DNA of 64,000 nt from Prorocentrum cordatum. Lineage: Eukaryota > Sar > Dinophyceae > Prorocentrales > Prorocentraceae. Shown here one piece after another: positions 42,533 to 52,240 of this stretch (position 1 is its first letter; each line of letters starts with the position of its first letter). The stretch spans positions 304,505 to 368,504 of the forward strand of contig CAUYUJ010013858.1 of the NCBI GenBank assembly GCA_963575745.1. The letters are read 5' to 3'. A program made the position numbers and the translations under genes. The notes under the pieces were generated by a model. That model searched no databases, had not been told where the DNA came from, and was given only the letters and a program-made list of their open reading frames with translations.

Positions 42533-42665
42533 AAGAAAGAGAGAGAAAGAGAGAGAGAGAGAGGGGAACAACAACACGAAGAGGGAGTGTAAAAGAGAGA
42601 GAGAGAGAGAGACACAGAGAGAGAGAGAGATAAAGAGGCAGCCTCCTGCACAGGAGACCCTTTTT
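42160..42665 (+). repeat. poly-T, poly-G and (GA)n microsatellite cluster
   Basis: T19 near 42,165, long G runs at 42,200-42,240, then AGAGAAGAGAAGAGAAG pentamers and GAGAGAGAGA dinucleotides to about 42,630. Confidence 0.95.
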
Positions 42666-42911
42666 TTAGAGAGCACCTTTTCTTGCGAGATGCGCGCCGG
42701 CCACGTCGCGCGATGCTCGCGCATAGCCTGCTGCGTTCGCAGAGAGAACGCACGGACCAGGAAAAAACGCAGCTGGCGGCTCCCGCGTTGCGCAGGCGAA
42801 GACATCCCTGCGTCGGCCATGGGCGGCGCGCGACGCGCGCGACGAGGGGCTCTGGGCGGCGCCCGAGCCGCAGCGCTTCGAGCGCAGCATATGATGTGAT
42901 CTACTGGCGCT
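42666..42911. other. 3' flank of the next minus-strand gene
   Basis: GC-rich sequence downstream of the stop at 42,912. Nothing else recognised. Confidence 0.3.
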
Positions 42912-44284
42912 TCACACTTCGGCTAACAAGCGCGCCCTCACTTCCCGAACTGCTCTGTCAGCCTCCCGGCCATCCACGATGCTGCGCCCTCCTCGCCCCT
43001 TATCCATCAAGGCCACCGCTTCGCGGCCGACGGCCCGCGTGGCATTCACGTCGCAGTCCTTGTAGCGGACGCCCCCGCTGGATGCCACCTGCCGCTCCGG
43101 CTCGAACTTGTGGCGCGCGGCGATGCTGCAGGACGCCTTGTAGTACATCTCCACGTAGTGGATGCCGTAGCCAGCTGGCCTTTTCAACGCAGCCTTCATT
43201 GTTTTCTTCTTGCACTCGGCCTTGGCCTTGCACTCGGCCTTGGGCTTGGACTTGGGCGCCTCGGCCGCAGGCGCCCCCCCCCCCCCTGCAAATCCTCGAC
43301 CTCGCACTTCTCGTCGCGCGGCCTCGCCTTGGCGGCCGCCTTGGCTTTATCCCTGGAAACCCGCTTGGCCGGCATCTTCTCCTTCTCGTCGAGCAGGGGA
43401 TTCGGCATCTCTGGGTGCGCGTGGGCCATCTCGCCGCCTCCGAGGTCCGCCATGCAGAAACCTCTGTCGCCGCGCACCAGAGGGTGCTCGCGCCTCCCCG
43501 AGGCGTCCTCGATAACGTGCATGAAGGCATCATAGTCCACGTGCCCCTTCAAAGTGGATGTGTCCTGGCGGAATACAATGGGCGCGCGCGCGACCTGTGC
43601 ATGCACGCGAACACGCGCATAAACATGAACATGAACATGCATGTGCATAAACAGAAAAATGGACATACATGTGCACAATATACAAACATGAATATACATA
43701 TGCAGCGCTCCTGCACGTGCGCCGACGGACGCGCACCTGGCGACGGCAAGTCCACTGTTGGTGGCGGCCAGCGTCTCCTTCTTCTTCTTCTCGGGCGTCT
43801 TGGCCACGAGCCTGCGCGGCGAGCCGCGCCCGCGCGCGCTGTAGACGCCCGCGCGCGTCGAGGATCTCGCAGGCGCTGCTGCGACAAAGACGCGCCGAGC
43901 ATCTGGCGATGACTCAGGGGATGGCAATGGCGCTGGCAGATGGCTCGCTTTGTGCAGAAGGATCCTGACATGGGGGGAAGCTCTCTCGCCTGTCGCCGCG
44001 TTGCGCTCCTTGGCGCACACGTGACTCACAGCGTGCGTAATCGCTTTCCCGTGCTACTGCGCCTGCTCCTTCCCGAGCACCGTCTTGGCCAAGATGGCCT
44101 TGGTCAGCGGCGCGTGACCCACCCTGCGGGCGGCGCTCATCAAAGGCCCCGTCGAGCCCATGTTGTCCTTGATTGTGTACTCTGCATCGCCCTGCTCCGT
44201 CTCCGTCGCCTCGATCTCGGCGACGTGCTCGAGCGCGATGGCCTGCAGGTCGTGGTCCGCGAGCTCGCACCTCGCGCGGGGCAT
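42912..44284 (-). CDS. predicted multi-exon dinoflagellate gene with KRPA and YY-domain tail
   Basis: ATG at 44,284 gives MPRARCELADHDLQAIALEH, VAEIEATETEQGDAEYTIKD and ARRVGHAPLTKAILAKTVLG. Later blocks are RLVAKTPEKKKKETLAATNS (about 43,745-43,810), APIVFRQDTSTLKGHVDYDA (about 43,530-43,590) through KARPRDEKCEVEDLQ, and KRPAGYGIHYVEMYYKASCS to the stop at 42,912. A GT donor at 43,736 and AG acceptor ending at 43,595 bracket an AT-rich CATGTATGT-containing intron, but the phases do not join cleanly. An in-frame TAG follows GKEQAQ near 44,053. The frame changes at a 13-C homopolymer (43,274-43,286), so that break may be a sequencing error. The C-terminal YYK...RHKFEPERQVASSGG part resembles a small tail domain frequent in dinoflagellate proteins. 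Function unknown. Confidence 0.4.
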
Positions 44285-44577
44285 GGCGGTGAACTGAAAA
44301 CGCTTCACGCGCGTTGGTCCTCGAGCCGAAATGCCTTCGGACAGCGGGCGCAATGCTGCCCTGCTGAGGGGGCTAGCGGTTGTTGCTGATACATGCGTCA
44401 ACTTGCAGCCTGAGGTTATTTTTTGGGAGGCGAGGAGGTGGGGCGGGCGGGCGAAGGGGGGGGGGGAGAGGAGAAAGACAACAGCAAACGATATACGAAC
44501 ATCATGGCTGTGCTCACAGACGGACGCAAGATACGCGATCCCCATGGAACTCGCCAGAACCAACGCTAACCGTCAGC
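44285..44577. other. 5' flank of the minus-strand gene
   Basis: The minus frame stays open upstream to 44,563, so coding could begin earlier. TTTTCAG just upstream of the chosen ATG could instead be a splice acceptor. A G run lies near 44,458. Confidence 0.35.
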
Positions 44578-44653
44578 CCTAATTAGATCGGAGTCAGTGC
44601 TACTCATGTAAGGGCGAACCAGTACTAATTAGTGCATGCGATTAGCGTATATA
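44578..44653. repeat. AT-rich subterminal region with TAATTAG repeats
   Basis: CCTAATTAGATC (44,578), ACTAATTAGTGC (about 44,623) and GATTAGCGTAT, next to the right terminal repeat. Confidence 0.7.
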
Positions 44654-44679
44654 GCTAATTAGCGCAGATAGGAAGCTCA
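44654..44679 (-). repeat. right terminal inverted repeat
   Basis: Reverse complement of 35,821-35,846 with one mismatch. Itself contains GCTAATTAGCGC. Confidence 0.8.
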
Positions 44680-44689
44680 GGGCCGCGGA

Positions 44690-44840
44690 TCTCCGGCAGC
44701 GGAAATCTCCGGCGAAATGTCCAACGAAATCTCCAGACAAACCCCCCGAGGTTAGGAATCCCGGCCAAATCTCCGACGAAATCTCCGGGAAGCCCCCTTC
44801 ATAGGTAGAAATCTCCGGCGAAATCTCCGGGACATTCCGC
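44690..44840 (+). repeat. AAATCTCCGGCG minisatellite
   Basis: Degenerate AAATCTCCGGC / AAATCTCCGACG units. Same motif as the left flank of the putative element at 35,750. Confidence 0.75.
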
Positions 44841-44856
44841 CCCGCGAGTATGTCAA

Positions 44857-45475
44857 CGAACGGAATCCCATTGTAATCTTCTACGCAAAGAATCCAATCG
44901 TAACCCTTTACAGAAGGAATCCTGTTGTAACCCCCCACAAGAGGAATCCGATTGTAATCCTCTATAAACGGAATCCCACTGTAATCATCCACAAGAGGAG
45001 TCCTGTTGTAAAACCCACAGGGAATCCGATTGGAATCCTCTACGCAAGGAATCCCAATGTCAGCCTCCGCAAACGGAATCCTATTGAAATCCGCCACAAA
45101 AGGAAATCTATTGCAATCCCCCCCAACAGGAATCCTATTGTAATCCTTCACAAGAGGAGTTTTAGCGTATTTCACCACAAAAGGAATCTTATTTTCATCC
45201 AACATACAAGAATCCCTTGGTAATCTTCCACGAAGGGAATCCTGTTGAATTCCGCCGCGCAAGGAATCGTACTGTAGTCCTCCACAGAAAGAGTCCTATT
45301 GCCATCGTCCATAAACGGAATACTATTGTAATCCCCAAGTCAGGGAATCCCACTGAAAGCTGACACAAGAGGCGTCCTATTGAAACCCGCCACTAAAGGA
45401 ATCCTATTATTACCTGCCACAAAAAGAAGATTCATGCGCGCCTCCACAACTGGAGTCTTATTGTTGTCTGTTGTC
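44857..45475 (-). repeat. 36-bp tandem repeat, in-frame 12-aa unit on the minus strand
   Basis: About 17 degenerate units of GGAATCCTATTGTAATCC plus TCCACAA-A. Because 36 is a multiple of 3, the minus strand (44,642-45,262) reads repeated EDYNRIPLVGGYNRIP-like blocks with an ATG at 45,262. It could in principle encode a repeat protein, but unit-to-unit decay looks like a satellite. Confidence 0.85.
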
Positions 45476-45969
45476 CTCCACAAAAGGACCCCGCAGAAAG
45501 AATCCGCGTCAGACCCGATGATGCGGATTAGGATGTATCTGAATTGTGTAGGACGTATTGGGTCTTGGAATTGGCGGGAACAGGTGGGCATAGTGTATAT
45601 CAGACCAGGGTCGAATATTCGAAGATTGCTTTTAATGCATTACGATTATGACTGTCGGGGCCCGCACAATGGATTCTGCTGATGATTATGATTGCCCGGG
45701 CCCATTTCTGAGCACATTTGGCGTTGGTAGCTCGTTTATTCTAGGCTACATTTATTAGTGCCACGGTTCGCGGTAGTCTTCGTTGAAAAAGCTTGCCGTC
45801 GCCGCCCCCCGCTGCTCCCCGCGCCGCGGTCTGGGCCAGTGTTTTTGTTTGCGGCTTTGGGGGCGGATCGACAGCGGTATTGTCGTGTGCCTCGGCTCCC
45901 GCCTGAGGGCGCGGCGGCGCTATTACTGCTAGCGACGTTCATGTGCGTGCGTGATGTGGTGCGGTGAGG
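45476..45969. other. no gene recognised
   Basis: AT-balanced then GC-rich spacer. Nothing recognised. Confidence 0.35.
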
Positions 45970-45985
45970 TTGTGTGTGTGTGCGC

Positions 45986-46034
<49 letters not shown>

Positions 46035-46130
46035 TGTGTGTCTGTGTGTCTGTGTGTCTGTGTGTCTGTGTGTCTGTGTGTCTGTGTGTCTGTGTGTGCA
46101 TGTGTGTGTGTGCGTGCGCGTGGGGGTGCG
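45970..46130 (+). repeat. (TG)n and TGTGTGTC microsatellites
   Basis: A pure TG run (about 45,988-46,030), then TCTGTGTG octamers, then mixed TG/CG. Confidence 0.97.
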
Positions 46131-46137
46131 CGCGCGC

Positions 46138-46195
46138 GGTGGCGGCGGCGGCGGCGGCGGCGCGGCGGCGGCGGCGGTGGGCGGGGGGGGGGGGC
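46138..46195 (+). repeat. (GGC)n and poly-G tract
   Basis: GGCGGCGGCGGCGGC repeats followed by a G run. Confidence 0.95.
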
Positions 46196-47260
46196 GCAGG
46201 CGCCCGGCTCGCCGCGCGTCCCCGGGGCCGCGGCCCCCCGTCGAAAGGGGGGGGGCAAGGGCGGCCCATGGCCAAGGGTGCCCTGCCAATCGCTCGTCAG
46301 CGGGGCCGCGCCCACCTGCGAGCTGGAGGGCGCGGAACACGCGCAGCACCCAGCCCGTCGCGCATCCCCATAGAACGCGGCCCCCTTCGACGGCGATGCA
46401 GAAACGAAGTGCTCGAGGGTGGCGCGGGGCACCCTGCCCGTCGCGCGTCCTTAGGGCCCAGCCCGAAGGGGCGTCGCTCCGCGCAGCCGCGGGGCGCAGC
46501 CTGCGCGCGCCCGCCAGTTTCAGTAGGCGCGCGCGCCCGCGCGCGCTGAAGCGCCGATGTCGAGGCGGCCGCCCTCGGCGCGCGCCCGCGGGGCCCCCTG
46601 CCGCCGCGGCCCCGCCCACAATTTTTGCGGCCTGGCGCGGCCGTCGCGCCGCGGGCCGCGGGCGGGAAGGATGGGCGCGGCCTCGAATGCCTCGATTCAG
46701 ACGCGCTGCCCGAGAGGCGGGCGCCGCTACCCAGCTCGCGCTTCCATGGGGGGGTCTACAGGCCGAAAGCGCCGCTAGTGCCTCTCTTGCTTATTGGGGC
46801 TGCTGGGGCGCCCAGTCGCGGCGGCCGCGGTGCTTGCGCCACCGCCCGCCCGCGGCGGGCCCCGTGGCCGCGCGCCCATCCGCGCCCCCATCTTTTTTGC
46901 CCCCCTGGGGGCGGCGCCGTCTCGCGGTGGTCACCGAAGGGGGCCACTTCGCTGGCGTTTTTTTCAGGGGCCCACGTGGGCGGCGGCGTTGTCGCAGATA
47001 GCGGCGCCCCAGGGGCGGCGAGGTCTACGCTGGCGCACGTGGGGCACGCCGGGAACGGCGATGCGTCATGGCGGCGCCCTGGGGACACCCTCCGTTCGAC
47101 CCCCCGAGCACGCGAAAGCGGCTGCAGTTTAGCAGGTCGCAGCCCGCCATGGGCGGCGAGGCCTCATGGCGGCCCCCGTGGAACACCTGTGCGCTGGACC
47201 CCCCCGTGAGTTTGAGGCCGCATCGGCCGCGACTGCCCGAGCGGAGGAGTTGCCAGAGGT
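46196..47260. other. very GC-rich region, no gene recognised
   Basis: All plus frames and several minus frames are open for hundreds of bases, as expected from composition. The phrase GCCCGTCGCGC(A/G)TCC repeats at about 46,350 and 46,436. No domain is recognised. Confidence 0.35.
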
Positions 47261-47765
47261 AAGAGTCAGGGAGGGGGCAGAGGAGGAGGAGAGACCGCTA
47301 GAGGATTCCAATGCGCAGGTTACCAGAGCAACTACAATAGCAACTACAGAGGTCACCAAGGCAGCCAGGGCGGCCAAGGAGGGCGCGGAGGTCAGAAAAG
47401 TCACAAGGGAAATGCAGGAGGAGGCAAAGGCGGCAGAGGGGGTTACCCAGGAGGGCATGCAGGATGAGGAGGTAACGGAGGAGCTAAAGGAGGAAGTAAA
47501 TGAGGCCAAGGTCTTGCGCCCCACAGCGAGCGATCATGCTTGAAGTGCGGCGGTGAGGGGCGCGTTGCCCTCAACTGCCTTGGAGGGGCCAATGAGGTCA
47601 CCACCGGCCCAGGGGGGGGGGCAGCAGGGGCCGCCGGAGCAGCAGCGGGAGAACAACCTCAGGGACTCGGGCAGTCTTTACCGGGAGCTTTCAGCGTCGA
47701 GGTACCCGCAGAGGTCACCGAGGAGAAGCCAGAGGTCGTGGAGGAGTGGAGTAAGCAGTATGAGG
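47261..47765 (+). pseudogene. gag-like fragment with degenerate CCHC zinc knuckle
   Basis: One frame reads KSQGGGRGGGETARGFQCAG, YQSNYNSNYRGHQGSQGGQG, GRGGQKSQGNAGGGKGGRGG and, after two TGA codons (in HAG-stop-GGNGG and GSK-stop-GQGL), SERSCLKCGGEGRVALNCLG. Cys-x2-Cys-x4-Arg-x4-Cys matches the retroviral-type zinc knuckle except that the His is Arg. Gly/Gln/Arg-rich sequence plus a knuckle is typical of LTR-retrotransposon gag or RNA-binding proteins. The frame then stays open into a Glu-rich tail. No protease, integrase or RT follows, so this is an isolated decayed fragment. Confidence 0.5.
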
Positions 47766-48389
47766 AGAGGACGGGGCTAAACAGGAGGGCGGAGAAGGGG
47801 CCCATGGCAACTTACCGCGCGCGCAGCCCCAATTGCAACCACCCCCAAAACAAAAACGTCACCGGACCGCTCCGGAGCCAGGGGTGGCAACTTTGTGAAC
47901 GTCCGCTAGGGCTGTCACCTCCAAGAGTTGGTTACAAAAGTAACGCGTGCGCTTATGAGCATTGGGCTGTTCGCCCCCGCCCCGAGACGCTTCCGCCCAA
48001 CATGCACCGCCGAGCCCAATCCGATTGGGCCACGCGCGGGCGCAGGCTATTCGCGCGCGCGCGCCGGAAGTGGTGCCCTTATTCGGCTCCCCAAGGGAAT
48101 GGTTGTTGCGAGCCCCGCGACGTAGTGGCCTGCAGGCCCGTGCCCGCGGTGGCCGCTAAGCGCGCCAGTGCGCCTGGTGAACAAGGGCCGTCGGCGGGCG
48201 GTGCGGCGCCGATCTCCAGGTTCGCCGTCCAGCATCGGGGCCGAGGCAGTCGCTCGATCGAGGGGCGGGGGATGCCCATCCGCGCCGCAATGCGCACTTT
48301 TTCCAAAAAGGCGCGCACAGCTCCGATCAGCATTGCCCCGATGACAAAGCACCCGGCTACCATGAAGTTGTGCTTTTCCACCACGCCGC
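47766..48389. other. no gene recognised
   Basis: The plus frame from 47,540 continues open to 48,505 but shows no domain after the gag-like part. Confidence 0.35.
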
Positions 48390-48720
48390 GCGCGGCACGA
48401 AGCTTGGCCAGCAGGTTCTGGGGAGGATTGCGTTTGAGTTTCTGGTCGCCCAAAAATTCGTTTGAGATCTTGTTGGGGATTGGCAAGAGGCGAGATTTCG
48501 GTTGAGATGTTGTTTGGGATGTGGCAGCGGCATGATGTCGTTTGAGATTTCGTTCGGGATTTAGCGGTGGCAGGATTTCGTTTGAGTTTTTGCTCGGGCC
48601 CCAAAGTGTCTCGGAGTATTTCATCGGATATCCGTTTGGCGATTCTCGCGGCAAGATCTGGTTTGAGATTTGGTTTGAGATTTTCTCTCTCGGCAAGATT
48701 CGGTTTGAGTTTTTTTTTGA
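48390..48720 (+). repeat. degenerate CGTTTGAGATTT minisatellite
   Basis: CGTTTGAG(A/T)TTT, GGTTTGAGATTTGG and GTTTGGGAT words recur about every 20-40 bp. The minus frame over it reads repeated LKPNLKPDLA / NEILP blocks. Confidence 0.7.
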
Positions 48721-48766
48721 TTCCTGGGGGGGCGACAGGTCTTCCATTCACCCGATCGAAGCCTAC

Positions 48767-49034
48767 CCGGCCAGTGCAATCCTGGGCCGAATACGGCCTA
48801 CAGCCGACCCGCATAGCAAGGATGGGCAACCTCCCCATGGGTACCCTGGCATCTTTGCCACTTCGGCCTATCCTTGGCCACTCTCGCCGGCCGCGCCCCG
48901 CTCGAGAAGCTTCGAAATGAGCGTCCGAGGCCCTTGCGTCCTTATCGTGCGTCCTTATGATAGGGGTCGCCTGTGCGCGTGATCGAAAACCAGCCTGCCC
49001 GGCCAGTTGGATCCCGGGCCGAATCCGGCCTAAC
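48767..49034 (+). repeat. direct repeat pair (CCCGGCCAGT ... GGGCCGAAT)
   Basis: CCCGGCCAGT-GATCC-GGGCCGAAT-CGGCCTA-like segments at about 48,767-48,803 and 48,998-49,034, roughly 230 bp apart. Confidence 0.65.
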
Positions 49035-49050
49035 CTGGCTTCGTGGCCCC

Positions 49051-49165
49051 TCGGGCGGGTGGTGATTGGGGGGTGGCCCCAAATTGGGGGGGTGAAAAAG
49101 TGGGCTCCTTCAGGGCATTCCTCTTCACCCCCATTTGGGCCACCCCCCGCGCACCACCCGCCCGA
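49051..49165. repeat. small fold-back element (TCGGGCGGGTGGTG ends)
   Basis: TCGGGCGGGTGGTG at 49,051-49,064 and its complement at 49,152-49,165. GGGGGGTGGCCC-AAAT-GGGGGTGAA extends the stem towards the centre. 115 bp, no ORF. Confidence 0.7.
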
Positions 49166-49341
49166 GCTTCATGTCCCCTTCGTCTGGCCCCATCACCCGT
49201 CATCGTTCTTACGAAAACCTCTTGCAGGAGTTGTTTCCCAAGGGCGGTTCGGTTCCTGCCCATGCCCGCGCTCCGCCCGAGGGGGTACTCGGCGAGCTTT
49301 CTGGCATCGCAGCAGGAGCGCCCTCGGCAAAGGCGGGTGGA

Positions 49342-49655
49342 TCGGGCGGGTGGTAACGTTAAGTCGGGCATGTCCTTTGACAAGGAATTTTTGCCAAATC
49401 AAAAATAGTCCGAAGTAGCCAGGGGACGGTTTTCGCACTATGTTTGACAATGTTTGATTTGTTTGTTTGTTTGTTTGTTTGTTTGTTTGTTTGTTTGTTT
49501 GTTTGTTTTCACCTGTCGCCCAAAACCCGCCTGTAGGAGGACATGTCCGACACAAGGGCAATGTCGGGTGCCCTTTATTGGGGGGTGGAGAAATGGCCCT
49601 CTAGGGCCTTCTCCTTCAGCCCCCCTGTGGGCCCCCCCCGTTACCACCCGCCCGA
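49342..49655. repeat. fold-back element with nested arms and (GTTT)n loop
   Basis: Outer arms TCGGGCGGGTGGTAACG (49,342-49,358) and its perfect complement (49,639-49,655). Inner arms GTCGGGCATGTCCT (49,363-49,376) and a one-mismatch complement (49,538-49,551). The loop carries a (GTTT)n microsatellite at about 49,455-49,510. Shares its terminal 13 bases with the element at 49,051. Confidence 0.72.
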
Positions 49656-49800
49656 GGGCGGAGGAGGCGGCGCCACCCCGCAAAGAGGCGCGCGTGCTGG
49701 AGGGCGCGCCGACGGGGACTGCGAGGGCGTGGTTGGCACGGCCGGGGACGCGACCCATCATAGCGTATGCAGCATAGATCAGACAACGCAGTAGCTGGCA
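49656..49800. other. no gene recognised
   Basis: GC-rich spacer. Confidence 0.3.
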
Positions 49801-49935
49801 CCACTGCCAATACAATATAGCCCACAACGCACAGCTTACACCGCATAGCTCACACCACGTTGCTCTCAGCGCGTAGCCTGGACAACATAGCGTACACCAC
49901 ACAGCTGACTTCGCGTAGCCCACCTAGTTCACACC
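49801..49935 (+). repeat. degenerate CACCACATAGC repeats
   Basis: ACACCGCATAGCTCACACC, ACAACATAGCGTACACCAC and similar units. Same family as at 1.2, 4.9, 5.8 and 7.2 kb. Confidence 0.6.
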
Positions 49936-50265
49936 TTGTGGGTTTTCGGGCGGTTCCTTCTCTCCAGCCGCGCCTCGTCCAGCACCGCACTTGCAGCATC
50001 CTGGGCCTGGCGAAAACGGAGGGAGCTAGAGCAGGGAGAGAGGTGCGTTCGTCGGCACCATGATCTGCAGCTTGCTCTCGCACTTCCTGATCAACCTGAT
50101 ACTAGGAGAGCGCTGTCCCTTTCGCCGGCCATCGAGGGGGGGGGGGGGGACTGCCGTCCCTGCGTGGCCAGGAGTCCGAGGTCCAGGGGACACTCCTTCC
50201 CCCCTTGCTGCTGCTTCTCGAAGAAGGAAGCGCTACATAAACATAAACTTTCGCAGCTTCGCGCG
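49936..50265. other. no gene recognised
   Basis: GC-rich with a G run near 50,140. Nothing recognised. Confidence 0.35.
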
Positions 50266-50388
50266 AATTTCTTGGATCGGCGCTGGGTGCCCCCCGCGGC
50301 GCCCCTGGCGCCGCCTCTGGCGCCGCCCCTGGCGCGGCCCGCGCGCCAAGCAAGGGGGTCCAGCGCCGATCCAGGAAATCCGCGTCGA
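50266..50388. repeat. inverted repeat with GGATCGGCGCTGG arms
   Basis: ATTTCTTGGATCGGCGCTGG near 50,266-50,290 pairs with CCAGCGCCGATCCAGGAAAT near 50,359-50,380 (one to two mismatches). The GCGCC-rich loop is itself repetitive. Because of the symmetry both strands encode FLDRRW in one frame. Confidence 0.68.
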
Positions 50389-50735
50389 CCTCAGAGATGT
50401 TCCAACCTACTTTAACCTCGATCACCCGAAAGAAGTTCGAGCACCAAGAAGGTACCGAAACTGGAGGTTTTTCACGTGTCGGGCCCTGTGAGGCGATACT
50501 CGTTCGGCACTGTTTCGATGTTTTTTGGGGTGCTTGAAATAATTTTCGAGATGTGGTCCGTAAGTACGATGGGGGCAACATAATATGCTGATGCCGTTTT
50601 TGCTCTTCTTGCTCCCCCCGGCGGCGGCTGTGTTCATCCCGAGGCGTCCTCTCTTCTGGCCCCGTGTGGCCGGGAGACGGCCTTTCCTCAGAGGCCCGTA
50701 TGTAGCGCAGCAGGGCGCCGGCCGTCTCGGTTTTT
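50389..50735. other. no gene recognised
   Basis: AT-balanced spacer upstream of the first composite repeat unit. Nothing recognised. Confidence 0.3.
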
Positions 50736-52099
50736 CCCAACCATCCTGTGGTGTTGGGTCCTCGTTTTGAAGAGACGGTGCCCCGCGTCACTCCTTCCTT
50801 CCCGCCTTCCTCCCTCCTCCCCCTCCTTGCTTCTGCTCTCGGCACACCTCTCACACGCTTCGTAGCCCCATAGGGAGCTCCACCGAAGGTCCCAGTGAGA
50901 GGGGGCGCATGCGGTTCCCACACCAAAGGCAGCGTTTCGTGGCCCCACAGGGAGCTCCACCGAAGGTCCCAGTGAGGGGGGGGGCGCATGCGGTTCCCCC
51001 ACCCAAGGCAGCGTTTCGTGGTCCCATAGGCAGCTCCACCGAAGGCCCCAGTGGGGGTGGGCGCATGCGGTTCCCCCACCCAGGGCAGCGTTTCGTGGCC
51101 CCGTAGGCAGCTCCACCGAAGGCCCCACTGGGGGTGGGCGCATGCGGTTCCCCTACCCAGGGCAGCGTTTCGTGGCCCCATAGGCAGTTCCACCGAAGTC
51201 CCCAGTGGGGGTGGGCGCATGCGGTTCCCCCACCCAGGGCAGCGTTTCGTGGCCCCATAGGCAGCTCCACCGAAGGCCCCAGCGAGGGTGGGTGCATGCG
51301 GTTCCCCCACCCAGGGCGGCGCTTCGTGGCCCAATAGGGAGCTCTACCGAAGGCCCCAGTGGGGGTGTTCGCATGCGTCTCCCCTGCCCAGGACAGCGTT
51401 TCGTGGCCCCATAAGGAGCTCCAGGGAAGGTCCCAATGGCGCAGTTCGCATGCGTCTCCCTCGCCCAGGGCAGCGTTTCGTGGCCCCATAGGGAGCTCCA
51501 CCGAAGGTCCCAGTGAGGGGGGGCGCATGCGGTTCCCACACCAAAGGCAGCGCTTCGTGGCCCCATAGGGAGCTCCACCGAAGGCCCCAGTGGGGGTGGG
51601 CGCATGCGGTTCCCCCACCCAGGGCAGCGTTTCGTGGTCCCATAGGGAGCTCCACCGAAGGCCCCACTGGTGGTGGGCGCATGCGGTTCCCCCACCCAGG
51701 GCAGCGTTTCGTGGCCCCATAGGGAGCTCCACCGAAGGTCCCAGTGAGGGTGGGCGCATGCGGTTCCCCCACCCAAGGCAGCGTTTCGTGGTCCCATAGG
51801 CAGCTCCACCGAAGGCCCCAGTGGGGGTGTTCGCATGCGTCTCCCCTGCCCAGGACAGCGCTTCGTGGCCCCATAAGGAGCTCCAGGGAAGGTCCCAATG
51901 GCGCAGTTCGCATGCGTCTCCCTCGCCCAGGGCAGCGTTTCGTGGCCCCATAGGGAGCTACACCGAAGGCCCCAGTGGCGGTGTCCACATGCGTCCGCGC
52001 CACCAATTTCGGCGCACCCCTCACAAGTTTCGTGGCCCCATAGGAGCTCCACCGAAACCGGTACCCACAATGCGGTACTCGCAACTGCACGTGGTTGGG
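50736..52099 (+). repeat. composite repeat unit, copy 1
   Basis: Left module: CCCAACCATCCTGTGGTGTTGGG, then TTGAAGAGACGGTGCCCCGCG. Pyrimidine-rich spacer. Then a 77-bp tandem array (about 50,860-52,050). Right module: CGCAACTGCACGTGGTTGGG. The same modules in the same order occur at 53,559-54,845. The left CCCAACCA and right TGGTTGGG form an 8-bp terminal inverted repeat, which could mark the unit's ends. Confidence 0.8.
50860..52050 (+). repeat. 77-bp tandem array (about 15 units)
   Basis: Each unit contains TTCGTGGCCCCATAGGGAGC, TCCACCGAAGGCCCCAGTG and CGCATGCGGTTCCCCCACCC. Two unit subtypes (GCGCATGCGGTTCCC and TCGCATGCGTCTCCC) alternate in blocks. 77 bp is not divisible by 3, so the 69-aa frames recurring every 77 bp are satellite artefacts. 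Confidence 0.95.
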
Positions 52100-52204
52100 T
52101 CCTTCATCAGGCGAATTATGTTTGGGGGGTGGGTCCGTTCACAGGAGACTTGGGCGGCGACATTGAGATTCGGGGGCGGCAAAGAGGGAGGCGATGATTA
52201 GGGG
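52100..52204. other. flank of composite unit 1
   Basis: Short unique sequence. Nothing recognised. Confidence 0.3.
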
Positions 52205-52240
52205 GGGTGATATCATGGCGGGGGCCATGATATCTCCCCC
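52205..52240. repeat. short perfect hairpin GATATCATGGC / GCCATGATATC
   Basis: 11-bp perfect arms around a GGGGG loop, extended by GGGG/CCCC runs on the outside. Confidence 0.85.

Larger units (their letters stand above)
35821..44679 (-). mobile_element. candidate 8.86-kb TIR element carrying three minus-strand genes
   Basis: Bounded by a 26-bp inverted repeat starting TGAGCTTCCTATCTGCGC (25 of 26 identical). Just inside both ends is AT-rich DNA with repeated TAATTAG palindromes, in contrast to the GC-rich surroundings, as expected for transposase-binding subterminal repeats. Three genes or remnants share the minus strand; the last belongs to a multicopy dinoflagellate family with transposase-like motif spacing. 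Both outer flanks are AATCTCC minisatellite in the same orientation, as if one array had been split. No target-site duplication is obvious, and the family is not identified. The element status is inference. Confidence 0.45.

Noticed and set aside
50851-52090. 366-, 305- and 248-aa minus-strand frames with MGPRNAALG repeats
   Set aside because: They translate the 77-bp satellite, whose period is not a multiple of three, so each frame is an artefact.
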